From positions 1-13,491 of the forward strand of contig DAOUVM010000024.1 of the NCBI GenBank assembly GCA_030667645.1: 13,491 bases of DNA, read 5' to 3'. The position numbers were made by a program, and so were the translations under genes. Under the pieces are notes generated by a model that was not told the origin of the DNA, searched no databases, and saw nothing but the letters and a program-made list of their open reading frames with translations. The DNA comes from Ardenticatenales bacterium. GTDB taxonomy: Bacteria > Chloroflexota > Anaerolineae > Promineifilales > UBA4811. Below, piece by piece: positions 1 to 5,972 of this stretch (position 1 is its first letter; each line of letters opens with the position of its first letter).

Positions 1-1
1 C

Positions 2-946
2 CCACCACCGGCGCCGCCTCCTTCGCCCTCGGGGGGCTTTGAATTGGGTGGTCACATCCGCTCGGGGAACTACCTGGGGCAGATGGCGTCCGCCAGGATG
101 AATTGGGTCAAGCTGCAGGTCCGCTATCCTGCGGATGCGTCGGGTATGGTTAGCACGGCCCATGGCAATGGATTCAAGGTCCAGCTCAGTGCACTGGGTT
201 CGCCGGGGATGGTCAACCAGCCGGGTTTTCATGGCGACTATAGCGCCTGGGTGGCGGGGATGGCTGCTGCGGGCGCGGACGCAATCGAAGTGTGGAACGA
301 GCCCAACATCGACCACGAGTGGCCGCTCGGCCAGATAAACCCGGCGTCCTACACGCAGTTGCTGTGTGCGGCATACAGCGCGATCAAGAATGCCAACGCC
401 GGCACGGCGGTGATCAGCGCGGCGCCCGCGCCAACCGGCTATTTTGGGGGTTGCAGTGCCAACGGCTGCGACGATCTGCCGTGGCTCCAAGGTTTGGTCA
501 ATGCCGGCGCTGCCAACTGCATGGATTACATCGGTGCTCACCACAATGCCGGTGCGACTTCCCCGTCGGCCACCAGCGGTCACCCGGCCGATGGAGGCGG
601 TGGTCATCACTCGTGGTACTTTATGCCGCAGACCCAGTTGTATTACAGTGTCTTTGGTGGTTCACGCAAGCTCTTTTACACAGAGATGGGCTATGCCTCG
701 CAGGAGGGCGTACCCACGTTCTCTGACTGGTTCGCCTGGGCGCGGGGCATTACCAACGCTCAACAGGCGGCTTGGCTGGCCGAGGCGGTCAGTCTCAGCC
801 GCTCCAGCGGGATGGTGCGCTCTATCGTCATCTGGAATCTTGACTTTTCCAGATACGGCGATGACCCTCAGGATGGTTATGCCATCATCCGGCCGGATGG
901 GAGCTGCCCCGCGTGCAGCACCCTGGCCGCAGCGATGGGCGGTTAG
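2..946 (+). CDS. Secreted GH-A-type glycoside hydrolase, 5'-truncated at the window edge
   Basis: The reading frame is open to the left edge, so the gene begins outside the window; 314 codons are visible. The first 12 or so residues are a Pro/Ser-rich linker (PPPAPPPSPSGG), which implies another domain or an export signal further upstream. The rest is a (beta/alpha)8 glycosidase-like domain. The probable acid/base Glu lies in EVWNEPN (codon 299-301) and the probable nucleophile in YTEMGYAS (codon 683-685). Motifs shared with the next gene are ISAAPAPTG, IGAHHNA, HHSWYF and a final WNLDF. Several Cys residues (GCSANGC, SCPAC) suggest disulfides and extracytoplasmic location. An internal TTG at 44 is not the real start, because the linker and the barrel's first strand lie before or across it. 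Family resemblance is to GH39/GH5-like enzymes; the substrate cannot be read from sequence. It lies 73 bp before a paralogue, probably in the same operon. Confidence 0.8.
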   Translation, partial: PPPAPPPSPSGGFELGGHIRSGNYLGQMASARMNWVKLQVRYPADASGMVSTAHGNGFKVQLSALGSPGMVNQPGFHGDYSAWVAGMAAAGADAIEVWNEPNIDHEWPLGQINPASYTQLLCAAYSAIKNANAGTAVISAAPAPTGYFGGCSANGCDDLPWLQGLVNAGAANCMDYIGAHHNAGATSPSATSGHPADGGGGHHSWYFMPQTQLYYSVFGGSRKLFYTEMGYASQEGVPTFSDWFAWARGITNAQQAAWLAEAVSLSRSSGMVRSIVIWNLDFSRYGDDPQDGYAIIRPDGSCPACSTLAAAMGG

Positions 947-1019
947 GGAACAGCGAACGTACGCCGGGCACCCGGGCGCTCTGCCTGCATAGTGTCCGGG
1001 CAATCGATGGAGACCACTT

Positions 1020-2372
1020 ATGTCGAGCTCTGAAAAAGGGGCCGCGAACCGGCGGCTCCGGAACCTGGCCATTGCTTGGATCATCGGTTCATTGATTGTC
1101 GCTGGCATTGTCGGTGCGATCATCATTGTCACCGGTGATGACCAGCCAACCCAAAAGGCCTTGGCTACAGCCGCTCCCGCGTCCCCGCTGACCGGACCGG
1201 GATCCGTAACTGCCGCTCCGACGATGGCCGCGCCACAGGTCGTAACCCTTACCCCTGCGGGTGGAGCTTCCGGCGATGAACAGCCGGCCGTCGCTCCGGT
1301 CCCGGTCGTCGTCCCTCTTGATGCTTTTGGTTACGGGATTCAGGTTCATGGCTCGGTGGGTGACCCGGAATCGACTGTGGGCCTGGTGGAGCGGCTCGGA
1401 TTGGGGTGGCTCAAGCAGCAGGTTCGCTGGGGTGAACTGGAAAAGTCGCCCGGTGATCTGAACTGGGGGCTGCTGGACGGGATCATGATGGCGGCCGAAA
1501 CGCGGCGCATCCGCGTCATGCTCAGTGTCGTCACGGCCCCGGCATGGTCGCGACCGGCGTTGGGCAACACTCACGGACCGCCAGACGATCTGAGCCAGCT
1601 TGCCGCTTTTCTGGGCAAGCTTATCGATCAGTACCCCGGCCAGATCAGCGCAATCGAAGTGTGGAATGAACAGAACCTGGATCGGGAGTGGCAAACACCA
1701 GACGGGTTGAGCGCGGAGCGGTACACCGAGATGCTCCGAGTGGCCCATGAAACGATCAAGGGCAAAGACCCGAGCATCGTGGTCATCAGCGGTGCACTGG
1801 CGCCGACCGGCGGCTGGGTGGAACCGGACGGCCGGGAAACGGCCATTGATGACTTTGTCTTTTTTCAGCAGTTGCTGGATGCCGGGATGCTGGGCTATGC
1901 TGACTGCGTCGGTGCACACCACAATGGGTACAATATCGGTCCCGATGTGTTGGCAGAAGATGCGCCCAATGACCCTCAGGCTGCCACGGCCGGATTTCGT
2001 GGACCATTCGCAAATGTCCACCACAGTTGGAGCTTCAAGAGCACCCTGATGGGCTACTCTCAGATGATTGCTGGGGAAAAGCAGCTCTGCGTTACGGAAT
2101 TCGGTTGGGCCTCTACCGAGGGAAGGGGCGGCACCCCGCCAGGTTTTGACTTTGCAGATGACAATAGCCAGCAAGAACAGGCGGATTGGATTGTACAGGC
2201 CTATCAACTGCAGAGAGATTGGGGGATTACCTGGCTCACCTTCTTGTGGAATCTGGACTATGGACCCAAGGGGCTCGGACCTGAGGACGATAATGTCCCC
2301 TACAGTATCCTGAATCTGGACGGCAGCCCCAGGCCGGCGTTTGAGGCAGTTGAGACGATGCCCAAGCCCTGA
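1020..2372 (+). CDS. Membrane-anchored GH-A-type glycoside hydrolase
   Basis: 450 aa. Residues 1-15 are polar and basic (cytoplasmic side), and residues 16-38 form one hydrophobic helix that anchors the protein. An Ala/Pro/Thr-rich linker runs to about residue 100, and a (beta/alpha)8 glycosidase-like domain fills 101-450. The likely acid/base is E217 in EVWNEQN and the likely nucleophile E360 in VTEFGWAS. The usual Pro after the acid/base Glu is replaced by Gln. It also has ISGALAPTG, VGAHHNG and HHSWSF, which match the upstream gene closely, and WNLDY near the end. The ATG start is supported by GGAGA at 1009-1013, six bases upstream. It is the middle gene of three tandem paralogues on one strand. 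A role in hydrolysing an extracellular or wall-associated polysaccharide is inferred; the exact GH family is not settled. Confidence 0.85.
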   Translation: MSSSEKGAANRRLRNLAIAWIIGSLIVAGIVGAIIIVTGDDQPTQKALATAAPASPLTGPGSVTAAPTMAAPQVVTLTPAGGASGDEQPAVAPVPVVVPLDAFGYGIQVHGSVGDPESTVGLVERLGLGWLKQQVRWGELEKSPGDLNWGLLDGIMMAAETRRIRVMLSVVTAPAWSRPALGNTHGPPDDLSQLAAFLGKLIDQYPGQISAIEVWNEQNLDREWQTPDGLSAERYTEMLRVAHETIKGKDPSIVVISGALAPTGGWVEPDGRETAIDDFVFFQQLLDAGMLGYADCVGAHHNGYNIGPDVLAEDAPNDPQAATAGFRGPFANVHHSWSFKSTLMGYSQMIAGEKQLCVTEFGWASTEGRGGTPPGFDFADDNSQQEQADWIVQAYQLQRDWGITWLTFLWNLDYGPKGLGPEDDNVPYSILNLDGSPRPAFEAVETMPKP

Positions 2373-2410
2373 CAAAGCGGTCTGGGTCCGCATTGCCAAT
2401 TCATAGTTCC

Positions 2411-3613
2411 ATGACCGCTCCACCGAATCTTCTGGGCCCGTGCAGGGCGTCTGCGAAAGCTGGCGCCATCGCCTTGCTGGTGGGGATGCTGATGCTCTCT
2501 GCCTGTCAGGTGGCGATTCCCCCCAGTCTGTCTCCCACCCCTGACCCCACGGATCCTGGAGGGGAGGACCCGAGCCCGCTCCATCTCCCAACTCCATCGT
2601 TCGCCGTTCAGGCGTTTCTCTGGTGGCAGCCGGCTCAAGTCAGCCGGCGAGACATTGAACTGGTGAAAGAGATGGGGTTTGGTTGGATCAAGCAGAGCTT
2701 TGCCTGGCGTGACATCGAAGGCATAGAGAAAGGGGCCTATGATTGGTACTTTGCCGATCTGGTCGTGGAAGAGGTGGAAAAGGCCGGCCTTCAACTGCTG
2801 GTGCGGATAGATCGTCAACCTTTCTGGTCGCAGGGTCCGGGAGCAGAACTCTATCTCAATGGTCCGCCCAAGGATATCACTGATTTCCGCGACTTTTGTT
2901 ATGTTCTTGCTGAACGCTATCGAGGTCGAATTCCTGCCTACCAGGTGTGGAATGAGCCCAACCTCAGCAGGGAATGGGGAGAGCGGGAGCCCAACGCGGC
3001 CGAGTACGTGGCGCTGCTCGCGGCCTGCCACTCTGGTATCAAGGCGGCTGATCCGGATGCGGTAGTCATTTCCGCGGGACTGGCGCCGACCGGAATTGAC
3101 CTGCCCCATGCCATTCCTGACGACCGGTTCCTCCAGGAAATGTACGCGGCCGGAGCAGCTCCTTATTTTGACATTCTGGGGCTCAATGCTCCTGGCTACA
3201 AGGCGCCACCCGAAATCGATCCTGATGATGCGGCCGATCCCGAGCAGGGCTGGGGTGGACATCGCACCTTTGCCTTTCGCCACGTGGAGGATATGCGCAC
3301 CATCATGACCGCCAATGGGGACGCGGACAAGCAGGTCGCTGTCCTGGAGATGGGCTGGACAACGGATCCCCGGCCTGACTCCCCATACCACTGGCACTCG
3401 GTCACCGAGGGGCAGCAGGCTGATTATCTGGTGCGGGCCTACCAGTATGCGCGCGACAATTGGCCCTGGGTAGGGCTCTTGACCGCGGTGTACATTGCCA
3501 AGTTCGACTGGACAACAGAGAGCGAAGAGTATTGGTGGGCCATCACCTATCCTGGCTTTCCTGAAACCCGCGTCCGCCCCGCCTACGATGCCCTCAAAGC
3601 GATGCCCAAGTAG
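2411..3613 (+). CDS. Lipoprotein GH-A-type glycoside hydrolase-like protein
   Basis: 400 aa from the ATG at 2411. The N-terminus is a lipoprotein signal: basic residues R12 and K16, a hydrophobic stretch at 18-29, and the lipobox LSAC with the acylated Cys at position 32. A Pro-rich linker follows to about residue 63, then a (beta/alpha)8 glycosidase-like domain. The putative acid/base is E182 in QVWNEPN and the putative nucleophile E313 in VLEMGWTT. It shares ISAGLAPTG with its two upstream paralogues. However, their GAHHN and HHSW motifs are replaced by LGLNAPG and GGHRTFAF, so its active-site pocket and substrate probably differ. No Shine-Dalgarno is evident before 2411 or before an upstream TTG at 2393. 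The ATG is chosen because the lipoprotein signal starts cleanly from it, and the gene may rely on coupling to the gene 38 bp upstream. It appears to be the last gene of the trio. Confidence 0.82.
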   Translation: MTAPPNLLGPCRASAKAGAIALLVGMLMLSACQVAIPPSLSPTPDPTDPGGEDPSPLHLPTPSFAVQAFLWWQPAQVSRRDIELVKEMGFGWIKQSFAWRDIEGIEKGAYDWYFADLVVEEVEKAGLQLLVRIDRQPFWSQGPGAELYLNGPPKDITDFRDFCYVLAERYRGRIPAYQVWNEPNLSREWGEREPNAAEYVALLAACHSGIKAADPDAVVISAGLAPTGIDLPHAIPDDRFLQEMYAAGAAPYFDILGLNAPGYKAPPEIDPDDAADPEQGWGGHRTFAFRHVEDMRTIMTANGDADKQVAVLEMGWTTDPRPDSPYHWHSVTEGQQADYLVRAYQYARDNWPWVGLLTAVYIAKFDWTTESEEYWWAITYPGFPETRVRPAYDALKAMPK

Positions 3614-3704
3614 GAAAGTTTCTCCAGGACAACTCTGAAAGCGACTCTGCGCCGAAGGACTGGTACTCTCGGCGAGATCGCACCAGGCCTGGGTGATGCG
3701 GCCG

Positions 3705-3800
3705 CTCATCTTCCCCTACTTTGCCGCTCTCTCTTTCCACCTTTCCTGCCCCTACCATGACCAAATACCTATTTTGCCCACCTTAAATTTTCCAACATCC
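3705..3800 (+). terminator. Possible Rho-dependent termination region (rut-like C>G tract)
   Basis: By hand count this 96-base stretch has about 40 C and only 5 G on the transcribed-like strand, including a long pyrimidine run around 3708-3757. Unstructured C-rich, G-poor RNA is what Rho binds. It follows the third glycosidase gene and ends where the next promoter begins, a sensible place to end transcription. No direct termination signal is visible, so this is an inference from composition and position. Confidence 0.35.
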
Positions 3801-3802
3801 TC

Positions 3803-3831
3803 TAGTCAAAGGGGGAGGAATGGGGTATACT
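3803..3831 (+). promoter_or_regulatory. Probable sigma70-type promoter of the dcw cluster
   Basis: A -10 element TATACT (3826-3831, five of six to TATAAT) lies 17 bp after a -35-like TAGTCA (3803-3808, four of six to TTGACA). Transcription would begin near 3838 and give a leader of about 84 nt before mraZ. It sits in the only sizeable non-coding region before the cluster and just upstream of the TGGGN boxes, which fits MraZ-type control of this promoter. Confidence 0.6.
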
Positions 3832-3852
3832 GTGGCAAGTTGTGGTAACAGG

Positions 3853-3909
3853 TGGGAGAGAGTGGGATAGAAGGGATCGAGTCTGGCGGGTGGGCAGGCT
3901 CAGGTGGGA
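3853..3909 (+). promoter_or_regulatory. MraZ-type TGGGN operator boxes
   Basis: TGGGA occurs at 3853-3857 and 3863-3867, exactly one 10-bp period apart. A degenerate AGGGA follows at 3872-3876, then TGGGC at 3891-3895 and TGGGA at 3905-3909. A further TGGGG lies at 3821-3825 against the -10 element. In Escherichia coli MraZ binds tandem TGGGN repeats separated by 5 nt upstream of its own gene and represses the dcw promoter. The same unit, spacing and position here suggest autoregulation. The last box overlaps the mraZ Shine-Dalgarno, GGGAG at 3906-3910. Confidence 0.6.
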
Positions 3910-3921
3910 GAAATAGAACGG

Positions 3922-4347
3922 GTGTTCTTGGGCGAGTATCAGCACGCGATTGATGACAAGGGCCGGCTGACGATCCCGGCCAGATTTCGAAAACCCCTAT
4001 ATGAGGGGTTGGTCATCACCCGCGGCTTGGATCGCAACTTGGTCATCTACCCGCTGGATGAATGGGAAAAGCTGGTTGAGCGGATCGATCGATTGCCATA
4101 TGGCGATCCAAAGGCGCGCAACTTGCGCCGGTTGGTCTTTGCCGGCGCCGGCAACGCCGATCCAGACAAGCAGGGGCGGGTGAACATCCCAAGCTATTTG
4201 CTAGAGTACGGCGAAATCACCAAAGAGGTCATAGTCGCGGGGGTGAACGCCTATATCGAGCTCTGGTCGCCGGGTCGATGGCAATCGGTTCGCAGGGGAC
4301 TAGAGAGTGAAGAAAACTCTAGTCACTGGGCCAGGCTGGACCTCTAG
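3922..4347 (+). CDS. mraZ: Transcriptional regulator MraZ
   Basis: 141 aa, close to the usual length of about 143. MraZ is a ring-forming DNA-binding protein that binds repeats upstream of its own gene and controls the dcw operon. Two SpoVT/AbrB-type half-domains are visible: the first begins FLGEYQHAIDDKGRLTIP and the second contains DKQGRVNIPSYLLEYGEI. Both carry the D-x-(K/Q)-G-R signature. The start is taken as GTG 3922 because family members begin with M-FLGEYxH. An in-frame GTG at 3904 would add six residues not typical of the family and would start inside the Shine-Dalgarno. GGGAG at 3906-3910 lies 11 bases before the chosen start, a somewhat long spacing. It is the first gene of the cluster, 23 bp before rsmH, and probably regulates itself through the TGGGN boxes just upstream. 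Confidence 0.95.
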   Translation: MFLGEYQHAIDDKGRLTIPARFRKPLYEGLVITRGLDRNLVIYPLDEWEKLVERIDRLPYGDPKARNLRRLVFAGAGNADPDKQGRVNIPSYLLEYGEITKEVIVAGVNAYIELWSPGRWQSVRRGLESEENSSHWARLDL

Positions 4348-4370
4348 CAACCCCTACCAGGTCTGTCGAT

Positions 4371-5303
4371 TTGCCTACTGACTTTGGCCATCAGTCTGTA
4401 CTTTACCAATCGGTTCTTGAGCATCTGTTGGTCAAGCCGGGTGCGCACTACCTGGATGGGACCGTCGGTGCCGGCGGACACTCTTTTGCCATAATGCATT
4501 TTTCATCTCCTGGTGGCCGTCTGCTGGGGATGGATCGTGACCCGACCGCGCTGGCCCTGGCCCGCCGACGGTTGGCTCCCTTTGGCGAGCGGGTGCAATT
4601 GGCGCATTCATCCTTTGTGTCCATGCGCGAGCACGCGGTGCGGCTGGGGTTCGTGGATCTGGATGGCATTCTCCTTGACCTGGGACTCTCCTCGCTTCAG
4701 TTGGATGACCCGGCGCGTGGCTTTTCCTTTCGGCGCGATGGTCCGCTAGACATGCGATTTGACCCCGCCGATGAACTGACGGCAGGCATGCTGGTAAACG
4801 ATCTGCCGGCCGAGGAGTTGGCGGATATCATTTTCCGACACGGCGAAGAGCGGGATAGTAGGCGTATTTCCAGAGCAATCGTCGGTGCCCGCCCGTTGCG
4901 AACGACCGGCGAATTGGCGATGGTCGTCGCCGGAGCGGTGCGCCGCCGCGGGCGGCGGCGAGGGATTCACCCCGCCACGCGCACCTTTCAGGCATTGCGC
5001 ATAGCGGTCAATAGGGAGCTGGAGGCGCTGTCGACTGCGCTTCCGCAGGCGGTTGAGCTTCTCAGGCCGGGCGGCCGCCTGGTCATTATCGCTTTTCATT
5101 CGCTGGAGGACCGCATCGTCAAGCGGTTCGTCAGGCGGGAGGGACAAGACTGTGTCTGCCCACCTGAACTGGCTGCATGTGCCTGTGAACATCAAGCTAC
5201 TCTTATGAACCTGACGCGGAAACCCATCCGCCCGTCGACGGCCGAGGTCGAGAGCAACCCTCGCTGTCGGAGCGCACGCATGCGGGTGGCAGAACGGATT
5301 TGA
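4371..5303 (+). CDS. rsmH: 16S rRNA (cytosine1402-N4)-methyltransferase RsmH (MraW)
   Basis: 310 aa, normal for the family. RsmH uses S-adenosylmethionine to methylate N4 of C1402 in the ribosomal P site. Visible signatures are the N-terminal GHQSVLYQSVLEHL, the SAM loop DGTVGAGGHS (29-38), GMDRDPTAL, DGILLDLGLSSLQLDDPARG, HPATRTFQALRI, and AFHSLEDRIVKRF (from 241). A cluster of four Cys, C261, C263, C270 and C272 (CVC...CAC), lies before the C-terminal LTRKPIRPS block; it resembles a small metal-binding knuckle, but this is not demonstrated. The start is TTG 4371, with only a weak AGG at 4359-4361 upstream, and it places the conserved GHxxVL motif at the usual distance from the N-terminus. 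mraZ lies 23 bp upstream, and the 200 bp downstream before ftsL is the largest gap inside the cluster. Confidence 0.96.
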   Translation: MPTDFGHQSVLYQSVLEHLLVKPGAHYLDGTVGAGGHSFAIMHFSSPGGRLLGMDRDPTALALARRRLAPFGERVQLAHSSFVSMREHAVRLGFVDLDGILLDLGLSSLQLDDPARGFSFRRDGPLDMRFDPADELTAGMLVNDLPAEELADIIFRHGEERDSRRISRAIVGARPLRTTGELAMVVAGAVRRRGRRRGIHPATRTFQALRIAVNRELEALSTALPQAVELLRPGGRLVIIAFHSLEDRIVKRFVRREGQDCVCPPELAACACEHQATLMNLTRKPIRPSTAEVESNPRCRSARMRVAERI

Positions 5304-5384
5304 ACTGCACGCAAGCAGCCGGTCACGGGCGCCAACGGATACGGCGGCGATCAGGGCATACGAGGGCAGAATACAGACATCGCG

Positions 5385-5401
5385 CTGGCACGATAATTGC
5401 A
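5385..5401 (+). promoter_or_regulatory. Sequence matching the -24/-12 (sigma54) promoter consensus
   Basis: CTGGCACGATAATTGCA matches the published sigma54 core YTGGCACG-N4-TTGCW at every specified position, with the GG and GC doublets 12 bp apart. It sits in the 200-bp gap between rsmH and the FtsL-like gene, in the right orientation, with a predicted start near 5411. The same stretch contains GATAAT (5392-5397), which could instead be a sigma70 -10, but no matching -35 lies 16-18 bp upstream. Whether this organism has RpoN cannot be seen here, and if it lacks RpoN the match is coincidence. Confidence 0.3.
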
Positions 5402-5503
5402 CGCATTTGGGTGACCTATTGTGTCGATCTGTGTGCCCTTTCATGGATGCCATCACCAGAGCACTTGTCAGCGGTTGCCGGTGTAATTGGAAGCGGTTTC
5501 ATC

Positions 5504-5971
5504 ATGACAAACAGTGAGAGTTGGCTATCACACGGTTTCAGGCGAGCTTCGGGCCTGCTCGAAAAGCAGGCGGCGCTGGGCTGGGCGGTGATTGTAGCGT
5601 TGCTTGCTCTGTTGGGTGTCGTCTATCTCGCGCGAGGAAGCCAGATGGTCATGACTGGCTATCGCACAAGAGAGCTGACTGGCGAATTGAGAGCGCTGCA
5701 AGAGGAAAACATCGTCCTTGAAGCGCAGATAACAGGCGTGCGGTCTATGGACGAGCTGCAGGACAAGGCCAGGGCTATGGGCTTTGCATTGGCCGGCCCA
5801 GGCGACATCGAATACCTGATCGTCGATGACTACCCTGCCGCGTCTGGTCCGGTAAAAACGGCGCCTGGACCCCCCATTCCTGAGACAGCTACCTGGCTTG
5901 CTAGCTGGTGGGCCGGGCTGATGCGTGGCTTTGGCGGCTGGACTCACAGCATGGCAGGTGAAGGGTTCTGA
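5504..5971 (+). CDS. ftsL: FtsL/DivIC-like septum formation protein
   Basis: 155 aa with the FtsL layout: a short cytoplasmic N-terminus, one membrane helix at about 24-43 (ALGWAVIVALLALLGVVYLA), then a coiled coil (about 52-80, with ELRALQEENIVLEAQI). A short conserved-looking stretch, DELQDKARAMGFALAGPGDIEY, follows. FtsL-type proteins link FtsB/DivIC and FtsQ/DivIB to the FtsW-FtsI synthase. After a Pro-rich linker the last 26 residues are Trp-rich (W131, W135, W136, W146), unlike a standard FtsL tail. Sequence conservation in this family is low, so the call rests on topology and position between rsmH and ftsI. The frame is open back to 5300, but the extra 68 residues look non-coding. ATG 5504 is chosen, with GGAAG at 5489-5493 upstream. 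The stop is one base before the ftsI start. Confidence 0.8.
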   Translation: MTNSESWLSHGFRRASGLLEKQAALGWAVIVALLALLGVVYLARGSQMVMTGYRTRELTGELRALQEENIVLEAQITGVRSMDELQDKARAMGFALAGPGDIEYLIVDDYPAASGPVKTAPGPPIPETATWLASWWAGLMRGFGGWTHSMAGEGF

Positions 5972-5972
5972 C

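Larger units (their letters stand above)
3614..3921 (+). other. Intergenic region between the glycosidase trio and the dcw cluster
   Basis: No credible gene lies in these 308 bases. In order they hold an imperfect hairpin (outer GCGA 3641-3644 with TCGC 3678-3681, inner CGCCGA 3650-3655 with TCGGCG 3669-3674), a 10-bp palindrome CCAGGCCTGG (3683-3692), a C-rich and G-poor tract, a promoter, and a group of TGGGN boxes. Neither inverted repeat is followed directly by a T-run, so no intrinsic terminator is called. The change from coding to AT-richer sequence around 3760-3800 fits a real transcription boundary before the cell wall genes. Confidence 0.7.

Noticed and set aside
1089..2597. 502-codon open frame on the minus strand
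   Set aside because: It lies opposite the second glycosidase gene, whose + strand product has clear motifs and a signal anchor. The minus translation has no recognisable domain and is rich in the residues expected from antisense of GC-rich coding DNA.
3683..3692. 10-bp palindrome CCAGGCCTGG as a terminator or operator
   Set aside because: The stem is short, it has no T-run, and it has no second copy in the window; it may be chance in GC-rich DNA.
2300..3709. 469-codon open frame on the minus strand
   Set aside because: It is opposite the lipoprotein glycosidase gene, has no recognisable motif, and its length is explained by few stops in antisense GC-rich sequence.
3904..3921. Earlier GTG start for mraZ
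   Set aside because: It would add six residues absent from the family and would place the start inside the GGGAG ribosome binding site.
4746..5456. 236-codon open frame on the minus strand covering the rsmH-ftsL gap
   Set aside because: Most of it is antisense to the conserved C-terminal half of RsmH, and its translation shows no family signature.
5300..5503. N-terminal extension of the FtsL-like protein from TTG 5300
   Set aside because: The extra 68 residues are Arg- and Cys-rich without pattern, no Shine-Dalgarno suits the TTG, and FtsL proteins have short cytoplasmic N-termini. ATG 5504 fits better.
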